Below, piece by piece: positions 18,575-24,033 of a DNA stretch of 24,033 nucleotides. Numbering within the stretch: position 1 is the stretch's first letter; each line of letters starts with the position of its first letter. The notes below the pieces were generated by a model. The model did not search any database and was not told the origin of the DNA. It saw only the letters and a program-made list of their open reading frames with translations. The translations under genes were made by a program, and so were the position numbers. The stretch comes from a virus: positions 1 to 24,033 of IMG/VR virus record IMGVR_UViG_3300025810_000083; one strand, written 5' to 3'.

Positions 18575-19293
18575 AGCTAGAGAAAATATACATTTTTATG
18601 GAGCCGTATGACTACAATTACCGTGGTCAGGGCTTTTACATTTACCCTTGGTCGTACAATTCTTGGGACGCATTCCAGAAAGGAATGGAAGAAAAGAAAG
18701 CCGATTACCCACCAGAGGTAGAAGAGTGGGAGTTTGTAGATTCTGACGGTCTGAATGCTTACGGAGTTGACATGGATGGTATCTCGGAGAAGGACTGGGA
18801 CGGCATCCAAGAGTTAGCCAAGTTTGCTGATCAAATCGGTTTGGATATTTACGACATCGAGAAAGTACGTAGTGATTTGGGCGATGTTGATGTCGACTAT
18901 CTAGAAGAAAGCTACCAAGGAGAGTTTGACAGCCTCTTGGACTATTCTTATGAATTGCTGGACGATATAGGTGTCAGTGACGAGATGGCCGAGCGATATT
19001 TCAGTTTTGACAAGTTCGGTTACGCACTGCGAGTAGGTGGCGATGTAGACGCTATGTTTATGAACGACTGGGAAGACAATTACGATAGCGAAATGGAAGC
19101 TATGGATGCGCTTGAAGAATTTGAGCGACGCAGCGATGCAGAAATCGGAGAATACTACGTCTACGACTTACTAGGTAGTTTAAGTGAGTTGGGTGCAGAA
19201 ACAATGAAAGATTACTTTGACTACAAAGCATTTGCTCGTGACCTCAGTTACGACTACGACGAATACTTTGGTCGCATTTGGTGGAATCACTGA
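18571..19293 (+). CDS. ardA: ArdA-type antirestriction protein (DNA mimic)
   Basis: 240 aa, extremely acidic. ArdA proteins copy the shape and charge of B-form DNA and block type I restriction enzymes. ArdA signature pieces are present: VDYLEESYQGEFDSLLDYSY (residues about 109-128), where 'Y-x-G-E-F/Y-D-S' is the known motif, and YFDYKAFARDLSYDYDEYFG (215-234), matching the 'Y-D-x-E-A-F-A-R-D-L' end motif. A weaker first copy of that motif lies at 143-161 (YFSFDKFGYALRVGGDVDA), so the protein seems to carry a partly duplicated end module and is longer than the usual 165-170 aa. It sits in the head gene operon, overlapping the protease (4 bases) and the next gene (1 base). Confidence 0.8.
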   Translation: MKLEKIYIFMEPYDYNYRGQGFYIYPWSYNSWDAFQKGMEEKKADYPPEVEEWEFVDSDGLNAYGVDMDGISEKDWDGIQELAKFADQIGLDIYDIEKVRSDLGDVDVDYLEESYQGEFDSLLDYSYELLDDIGVSDEMAERYFSFDKFGYALRVGGDVDAMFMNDWEDNYDSEMEAMDALEEFERRSDAEIGEYYVYDLLGSLSELGAETMKDYFDYKAFARDLSYDYDEYFGRIWWNH

Positions 19294-19547
19294 TGTGGGA
19301 TAGAATCTACGATATATGGATTGGTGACGAGGACGCAGAGCTTCGCAATATGATTGACGAGTTTCGAATGGATTATGTTCTTAATCGAAAGTTCATGGTT
19401 GCTTTAGACCTCATCGAGTCGGCTGTAGCCAACTGGGATTACACAGAGGCTGAAACTTTATTTCAGGAGTATGCTCCAGCAGAAATGGACTACTATGACA
19501 AAAGACTTTTTACAACACTTTTAAGAGACGCTAATTATGGCATTTAA
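19293..19547 (+). CDS. Small acidic protein after ArdA, 84 aa
   Basis: I choose the ATG at 19293 (TGATG overlap with ardA); an in-frame GTG at 19278 would add five residues. Helical, net charge about -11 by count, with aromatic residues: MWDRIYDIWIGDEDAELRN, FRMDYVLNRKFMVALDLIES, ANWDYTEAETLFQEYAPAEM. No family recognised. Overlapping coupling to ArdA and acidity make it a possible second DNA mimic or an ArdA partner. It overlaps the next gene by 11 bases. Confidence 0.55.
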   Translation: MWDRIYDIWIGDEDAELRNMIDEFRMDYVLNRKFMVALDLIESAVANWDYTEAETLFQEYAPAEMDYYDKRLFTTLLRDANYGI

Positions 19548-20349
19548 ATTTTTTGACGAATTAACAGTGGCACAGGGCTTTCAAGATTTGCCTGAGCCTA
19601 TGATTCTGCACAACCCAGATACAGCAGCAATTACTTTAACCTTACAGCCTTCGCAAGCAGATTTGTTTAGCAAACTAAAATCAAACGTCGATGTCTTTGG
19701 TGCAATTAATGAATTGCCTACGATGAAAAAAGCAGCGGCGATTGCTTCGTATGCAACGACAACAAGCGGCCGTGGATCAGGTGGTAAAATTAAAGTCACA
19801 GTAACTGATGTACAGGGTGATTTGGTTGATGCTTTCCCCACAGCTACAGGGGTTGTGTTCGGAGTAAATCCTCCAATAGGTGATGGTTTTCAAACGTATC
19901 GACCAACGACAGATGGAGACGGTGAAGGGCTTGAGATTACTATGAAAGTTACAGGAACTGCTGTATCACAAACTGTCGAAGTCACAAATCTTATCAAAGG
20001 AACAGGTTACAAATCGGGTGATGTGTTAACTTTTGAAGACGTTAATGGTGGGGCTGATTTTACTTATACGATACTCGCAGCCGACACGGAAGCATTGTTT
20101 CAACCGTCAGCGGCTATCGTAGATTCTACTGCTTTAGGAGCCAACTACCGTGTTGGTGATTGGTTATATATCACACTAACGGAAACAGTAGAATTAGTAG
20201 AGTACAGTTATCCTTTGCAGTTTCAAATTCCTGCGGCTGCGATTAGTGAGACAGATATAACTTACGTGTTAGGTGTAGGTGAATCAACGCCATTCAGCAA
20301 TATTAGATTTAAAGTAGGAGCAACAACAGATATTTTAGCATTATCATAA
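19537..20349 (+). CDS. Beta-rich virion protein, 270 aa (decoration or head fibre candidate)
   Basis: Starts with MAFKFFDELTVAQGFQDLPE. N-terminal 60 residues contain ITLTLQPSQADLFSKLKSNV; the middle has strands with Thr/Val/Gly. Two matching segments, GTGYKSGDVLTFED (residues about 158-171) and GANYRVGDWLYITL, share the 'G-x-x-Y-x-x-G-D-x-L-x-I/F' pattern that is common in phage fibre and head-decoration domains. It lies between ArdA and the scaffold/capsid genes, so a virion role is likely. I do not recognise the family. Confidence 0.55.
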   Translation: MAFKFFDELTVAQGFQDLPEPMILHNPDTAAITLTLQPSQADLFSKLKSNVDVFGAINELPTMKKAAAIASYATTTSGRGSGGKIKVTVTDVQGDLVDAFPTATGVVFGVNPPIGDGFQTYRPTTDGDGEGLEITMKVTGTAVSQTVEVTNLIKGTGYKSGDVLTFEDVNGGADFTYTILAADTEALFQPSAAIVDSTALGANYRVGDWLYITLTETVELVEYSYPLQFQIPAAAISETDITYVLGVGESTPFSNIRFKVGATTDILALS

Positions 20350-20350
20350 C

Positions 20351-20863
20351 ATGAGACGAAAGTTTGAAGAAGAAACGGTGGAGACTCCCGTAGAAGAAGT
20401 CCAAGAAGAATCTACCCCAGATTCTCATGAGCAGTTTATTAATATTTTAGTCGAGATGGGGTTATCGGCTGAACAAGCAGAAGCAGTACACGAAATGGCT
20501 ATGAATCTAGCACAAGGTTCTTCAGAAGAAACAGTTACTGAAGAAACAAAAGTAGAAGCGTCTCGATCACGACGAGAAGAATTTGCACGTCGCAAGCGTC
20601 GCGGTTATTCACGTCGCAAGATGTCAGAAGAGCGCAGTGAGCGTCGTCCAGCACGACGAACAGAAATGTCACGAGAAGAGATGCGTATGCGTCGATTGTC
20701 ACGACAAAACCGAATGTTGCGTGAGCAGCTTCAAGAACTTGGTCAACAACCTGCGGCCAATCCAGTACGCAATCGCCCACAAGCGAAAGCGGAACAGCCT
20801 ACTATCTCAGCAGAGGGAACGGCAAAAAGCAGGGTATTTGGTTACTTTAAAGATATGATTTAA
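20351..20863 (+). CDS. Scaffold-like protein, 170 aa, Arg-rich
   Basis: Starts one base after the preceding stop and ends one base before the capsid gene. Composition is split: residues 1-65 acidic (EEETVETPVEEVQEEST) with a helix FINILVEMGLSAEQAEAVHE; residues 66-125 strongly Arg-rich and helical (RRKMSEERSERRPARRTEMS, MRRLSRQNRMLREQLQELGQ, a coiled coil); then a Pro/Ala linker and a short conserved-looking end AKSRVFGYFKDM. Acidic-helix plus basic coiled coil just upstream of the capsid gene fits a scaffolding protein. Arginine-rich capsid-interior proteins that bind DNA are an alternative. Confidence 0.6.
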   Translation: MRRKFEEETVETPVEEVQEESTPDSHEQFINILVEMGLSAEQAEAVHEMAMNLAQGSSEETVTEETKVEASRSRREEFARRKRRGYSRRKMSEERSERRPARRTEMSREEMRMRRLSRQNRMLREQLQELGQQPAANPVRNRPQAKAEQPTISAEGTAKSRVFGYFKDMI

Positions 20864-20864
20864 A

Positions 20865-21878
20865 ATGAGTATTTCACGTTATCAGCGTCGCCATCGTGCG
20901 TTCGCAAATCCAGCTCTTGACCCTGATCCAAGCACGTATGCAGGTGAAGCAGCGGATTTTTATGTAGCACCAGCAATTCATGGTGCAGACACAGTAGCAA
21001 ACAACTGGGTCACACAGTTAGACGGAATCCAAAACAAAGCCGTAGTATCAGGAGCGAGTGTTGCAAACGACGTTATTCAATCAGCAGGTTGTGATTTCCA
21101 AGACGGCAACAGCGTTACTGTCGATGAGCGAGTATTGACGCTGACCGATTTGAAAGTTAACGAAGAACTGTGCCGAGGTACTATTTTACCAACATGGCAA
21201 GGCATGACTGGCGCACGTCAATCAATGGATTGGTCGAACGACTCATTCCGTAATTTTGTTTTTGCTACAATCGCAGCTAAAACTGCTGAATCAGTAGAAA
21301 ACAATATTTGGATTGGTGGTAAAACAGTTGGTTTCTTGTCAAACGACGGTGAATTTAATGCTGCTGGTTGGGCTGCTGGGCGTTTGCAGGGTGCTACAGA
21401 ACAAGTAATTGTTGCTATCACCAATACAAATGCGACAGCGGAGTTTAATAAGGTCTACACTAAGATGGCAGAAACAACACCTGCTGTAATTACTAAGCCT
21501 GACACTGCTTTCTATTGCTCGCCTAAGACATACGCTTTGTACTGCCAGCAATTGGCAGGTCTTGGAGTAGGATTGGCATCCAACGCGGGTCAAGGTATTA
21601 ACAACCAAGGTGCAGCTCAGTCATTCACAGGGATGACATTCATGGGTATTCCAATTCACGTTTCAGGAGGTATTCCTAACAACTGTATTGTTATGGCTCA
21701 AGAGTCAAACTTGTACGTAGGTTCTAACTTGCGAACTGACTACACGCAGGCGGCTGTCATTCCCGTATATCAATACGACGGATCAGACAACATCCGAGTG
21801 ACTATGCAGTTTGGATTAGGTACACAAGCTGGGCGTTTGACAGAGATTGTAGTTGGAGCATTAACTAGCATTCTGTAA
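20865..21878 (+). CDS. Major capsid protein, HK97-fold (putative)
   Basis: 337 aa. Forms the head shell. Pattern: SISRYQRRHRAFANPALD at the start, a beta region VDERVLTLTDLKVNEELCRG, a helix SFRNFVFATIAAKTAESVEN, NIWIGGKTVGFLSND, YCSPKTYALYCQQLAG, TFMGIPIHVSGGIPNNCIV, MAQESNLYVGSNLRTD and the end FGLGTQAGRLTEIVVGAL. Order and spacing ('ltdlkvne-lC', 'NNCIVMA..SNLYVGSNL..D') fit capsid proteins in phages of this group, following scaffold and protease as usual. No long N-terminal delta domain is seen, consistent with a separate scaffold. Confidence 0.85.
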   Translation: MSISRYQRRHRAFANPALDPDPSTYAGEAADFYVAPAIHGADTVANNWVTQLDGIQNKAVVSGASVANDVIQSAGCDFQDGNSVTVDERVLTLTDLKVNEELCRGTILPTWQGMTGARQSMDWSNDSFRNFVFATIAAKTAESVENNIWIGGKTVGFLSNDGEFNAAGWAAGRLQGATEQVIVAITNTNATAEFNKVYTKMAETTPAVITKPDTAFYCSPKTYALYCQQLAGLGVGLASNAGQGINNQGAAQSFTGMTFMGIPIHVSGGIPNNCIVMAQESNLYVGSNLRTDYTQAAVIPVYQYDGSDNIRVTMQFGLGTQAGRLTEIVVGALTSIL

Positions 21879-22468
21879 TGCCTATTAGCTGTACATTAGC
21901 AGCAGGTCGGTCTATTGATTGCACTGACGTAGTAGGCGGCTTGAAGGCCGTTTACTTCGCAGCCAGCTTTCAAGATTTGAGCGTAGCAGCCAGCGTTACT
22001 GCTGGAGTTCTTGACGAGCTTCCAGATGACGATGGAGCAGCAACTGGTAACCTTACCATTTACCGCTACGACTTACGGCCTGAGTTGTCAAGCATGACCA
22101 TTAATGTACAAGCCGACACTAATAACGGAACAGTATTCTATGAGCAAACGCTCAGTTTGATGTTCCATAAATTGGCGAGTTCAGATGCAGACAAAATTGT
22201 TTCGTTGGCTAAGAGCCGTCTTAACACATTCGTGTTGGACAACAACGATCAAGTCTATTGTCTAGGTGCTGAAAACGGCTTGGATGTTTCAGGTGGTAAC
22301 TTGACGACAGGTACTAGCTTTGGCGATATGAACGGATTCCAACTTGACTTTAGTGGTCGTGAGTTGTTTCCGATTTATTTCTTGCCATCTCCTACAGTAG
22401 GTGCAGCAGATTTCCCATTCAATGGGACTGACGCTTTAGCTTCTGGTGTTACACTCGTTTTGAGTTAA
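21878..22468 (+). CDS. Major tail tube or virion structural protein, 196 aa
   Basis: TAATG overlap with the capsid gene. Starts PISCTLAAGRSIDCTDVVGG, then LKAVYFAASFQDL, YRYDLRPELSSMTINVQADT, TVFYEQTLSLMFHKLASSDA, and GLDVSGGNLTTGTSFGDMNG, FQLDFSGRELFPIYFLPSP. The 'AGR-x-x-x-C-D-x-V-GG' start and 'DVSGG-x-L-x-T-G-T-x-F-G-D-M-N-G' loop recall a virion protein that follows the capsid gene in flavobacterial phages, which I think is the tail tube. Beta-sandwich character fits a tube subunit. It is the last gene before the strong terminator. Confidence 0.65.
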   Translation: MPISCTLAAGRSIDCTDVVGGLKAVYFAASFQDLSVAASVTAGVLDELPDDDGAATGNLTIYRYDLRPELSSMTINVQADTNNGTVFYEQTLSLMFHKLASSDADKIVSLAKSRLNTFVLDNNDQVYCLGAENGLDVSGGNLTTGTSFGDMNGFQLDFSGRELFPIYFLPSPTVGAADFPFNGTDALASGVTLVLS

Positions 22469-22486
22469 CAGATTAAATGACAAAGG

Positions 22487-22519
22487 AAAAGGGGGTAGGC
22501 TTCGGTTTACCCCTTTTTT
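22487..22519 (+). terminator. Strong intrinsic terminator with UUCG loop
   Basis: Fourteen-pair stem (AAAAGGGGGTAGGC / GTTTACCCC plus T run, including two or three G-T pairs) closed by a TTCG tetraloop at 22501-22504, and six T after the stem (22514-22519). Marks the end of the head/virion transcript. A minor gap of 63 bases separates the stop at 22468 from the next gene. Confidence 0.9.
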
Positions 22520-22531
22520 ATTTTAGGTAGT

Positions 22532-23233
22532 ATGACATACCGCCCAAGACTCAACCCAAAACTGAAGCCAGCAGTAGACCATCTTAGGGAAAAAGAACGA
22601 AGAATTTTAGTCATAGGGGACATCCACGAACCATTTGTTCATCCAAACTATTGGTCACACTGCGTAGAGGCTTATAAAAAGTTTGCTTGCAATCAAGTCA
22701 TATTTATTGGAGATATTATCGACTCACATGCCAGCAGTCGCTGGGAATCAAACCCTGATGGTTATAGCCCAAAGACAGAGTTAGAAATGGCTATAGAGGG
22801 TGTTGTAAAATGGCGTGAAGCATTCCCAGTCGCAGATGTTTTGATTGGAAACCATGATCGGATTGTTGCTCGTAGGGCATTTAGCAATGCGATTCCGAGC
22901 GTTTGGATTAAGAGCTTTAATGAAGTGTTAGGGACAAATTGGAATTGGGTTGAGAGCATAGAATACGATGATGTTTTGTATATTCATGGTGAAGGATCTA
23001 CCGCTAAGACACGAGCAAAAAACGAGATGCAAAGCATTGTTCAGGGGCATCGACATACAGAGATGGAGGTTGTACATTTGACTGGTAGACAAAATATATG
23101 GGGCATGCAAACTGGATCAGGAATTGATGCATCCTCTTATGCTATGGCGTACAGTAAGCATTTTAAAAAACCTGCTTTAGGTTGTGGCATTGTCATTGGT
23201 GGACACACAGCCTTCAATTATGCTATGCAATAA
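22532..23233 (+). CDS. Calcineurin-like metallophosphoesterase, 233 aa
   Basis: Metal-dependent phosphatase or nuclease of the calcineurin fold. Motifs in order: ILVIGDIHEPF (25-35, Asp30 and His32), FIGDIIDSH (58-66, Asp61), IGNHDR (105-110, Asn107 and His108), LYIHGEG (149-155, His152), and GHRHTE (172-177). These should bind two metal ions (often Mn or Fe). The end (SGIDASSYAMAYSKHFKKPA) is typical of the phage version. Its own unit follows the terminator at 22487 and precedes a fibre gene. Substrate unknown; possibilities are nucleotides, phosphoproteins or DNA ends. Confidence 0.85.
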   Translation: MTYRPRLNPKLKPAVDHLREKERRILVIGDIHEPFVHPNYWSHCVEAYKKFACNQVIFIGDIIDSHASSRWESNPDGYSPKTELEMAIEGVVKWREAFPVADVLIGNHDRIVARRAFSNAIPSVWIKSFNEVLGTNWNWVESIEYDDVLYIHGEGSTAKTRAKNEMQSIVQGHRHTEMEVVHLTGRQNIWGMQTGSGIDASSYAMAYSKHFKKPALGCGIVIGGHTAFNYAMQ

Positions 23234-23251
23234 ATCTTATATTATTAAGTG

Positions 23252-24033
23252 ATGATACAGTTAGCTAATTTCGAAGAGAGGGAGTTTTACATTGACCTAG
23301 GCGAACAGATTACAGCTTGTGATTTGACCTTGGTGTATCAAATGACTGAGGAGACTTTCTTGGTGCGGTTAACCGCTGATAAAACCAATGACCGAGCTAC
23401 AAAATTTAGTTATACTGCTACAAATCTACCTGAAGGTCAATATTTAGCTTCGTTTGCTAAGGTTGACGGTACGAAATTGGTAACTGTTGCTGCTTTTGTT
23501 ACGGGCGATCCGATTTTTGCAACCAGCCAGTACAACACGTATAACGACGATGGAACAAGCACTACTTATGTCCCCAGCGACGATCAAGGTTTAGTTCCAA
23601 GTGTGTCACAGCGTCTAAGGGTTAAAACTGACGACGACGCTACCGACGTTTCTTATGTGCGTACCATCAATGTAACTAATGGCACTCTTACCGATGATGG
23701 TAATGGAGCAATTACTTTGAACACAGGCGGCGGCGCGGAGACATTAAACGAACTAACAGACGTAGACATCATCAGCCCCGACCAAGGCGATGTTCTATCG
23801 TACAACTCAGGCGTTCAGAAGTGGATGGTCAACGGGGGTCTTCAAGAGCTTCTCGCACGGTTTAAAGCAAGCGGAGCGGGAGCGCAGATGTATGACACCC
23901 TCAACGACACAACGAAGGGATATATCGACATCCTAGCCAATAGCGCAAAGATGAAAGTCAACCTTTCGGGATTGACAGTGACCGAAGCCTCTCCAGGGGT
24001 TCTTTCGTTCTCGGTTGCAGCGGGTACCGAAGG
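23252..24033 (+). CDS. Tail-fibre-like protein (3' end missing)
   Basis: Open from ATG at 23252 through the end of the window (260 full codons). Residues 1-100 (MIQLANFEEREFYIDLGEQI, TLVYQMTEETFLVRLTADK) are a beta-rich head domain; residues about 100-150 are Asp/Thr/Gly-rich; then the segment LNELTDVDIISPDQGDVLSY followed by 'N-S-G-x-Q-K-W', the well-known 'L-x-D-V-x-x-x-x-P-x-x-G-x-x-L-x-Y' fibre motif. The last third (ASGAGAQMYDTLNDTTKG and LTVTEASPGVLSFSVAAG) is a repeat-like shaft. G+C looks higher after about 23690. Receptor-binding role is inferred. Confidence 0.75.
   Translation, partial: MIQLANFEEREFYIDLGEQITACDLTLVYQMTEETFLVRLTADKTNDRATKFSYTATNLPEGQYLASFAKVDGTKLVTVAAFVTGDPIFATSQYNTYNDDGTSTTYVPSDDQGLVPSVSQRLRVKTDDDATDVSYVRTINVTNGTLTDDGNGAITLNTGGGAETLNELTDVDIISPDQGDVLSYNSGVQKWMVNGGLQELLARFKASGAGAQMYDTLNDTTKGYIDILANSAKMKVNLSGLTVTEASPGVLSFSVAAGTE

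Noticed and set aside
20583-20858. Second + frame inside the scaffold-like gene
   Set aside because: It is open because of the Arg-rich codon pattern of the true frame and gives a Cys/Val/His-rich product without motif.
1-24033. tRNA genes, integrase, att sites, insertion sequences
   Set aside because: I looked for tRNA-like arms, recombinase motifs and terminal inverted repeats with duplications and found none that I could support.

Overview
This is a stretch of a tailed double-stranded DNA phage (or cryptic prophage) whose host is most likely a member of the Bacteroidota, probably a flavobacterium-like bacterium. The reasons are a textbook Bacteroidota promoter (TTTG, 20-bp gap, TATATTTG at 577-608), leaders poor in Shine-Dalgarno sequences, and many proteins that resemble families I know from flavobacterial phages. 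Every gene I accept is on the + strand and nearly all are packed with 1-20 base overlaps or gaps. No integrase, repressor, tRNA or CRISPR array is visible.

Layout. 1-454: end of a lysis cassette (T7-lysozyme-type amidase plus a 53-aa protein). 455-628: two hairpin terminators, then the promoter of the next block. 629-3830: small early genes leading to a replication initiator (2684-3325) and a following gene that could be a helicase loader. The initiator gene carries five short repeats at an exact 22-bp period, which looks like a lambda-O-style origin inside the initiator gene. 3912-5527: NinG-like HNH/zinc protein, a sigma-factor-like protein and two conserved small genes. 5534-6406: cytosine-5 DNA methyltransferase, with a long second reading frame (5664-6344) that looks like a real overprinted protein. 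6423-8091: terminase small and large subunits. 8088-15744: tail genes, including a tail assembly chaperone pair joined by a T9 slippery site, neck/tail completion proteins, two large tail proteins and the tape measure.

15745-17617 is the most unusual part: a candidate promoter followed by seven small, strongly acidic proteins (63-93 aa). Six of their junctions are the same 17 bases, from stop codon to start codon. Several seem to share an alpha-beta-beta-alpha-beta layout, so they may be old paralogues. This array interrupts the structural genes and lies just upstream of the head protease (17627) and an ArdA-type antirestriction DNA mimic (18571). I infer that it may be an accessory or counter-defence cassette.

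17627-22468: XkdF-like prohead protease, ArdA, an acidic small protein, a beta-rich virion protein, a scaffold-like protein, the major capsid protein and a probable tail tube or virion protein, closed by a strong UUCG-loop terminator. 22532-23233: calcineurin-like metallophosphoesterase. 23252-end: start of a tail-fibre-like protein. No portal gene is seen between terminase and capsid, and the tail genes come before the head genes. Function names rest on motifs and memory of families; no database search was possible.
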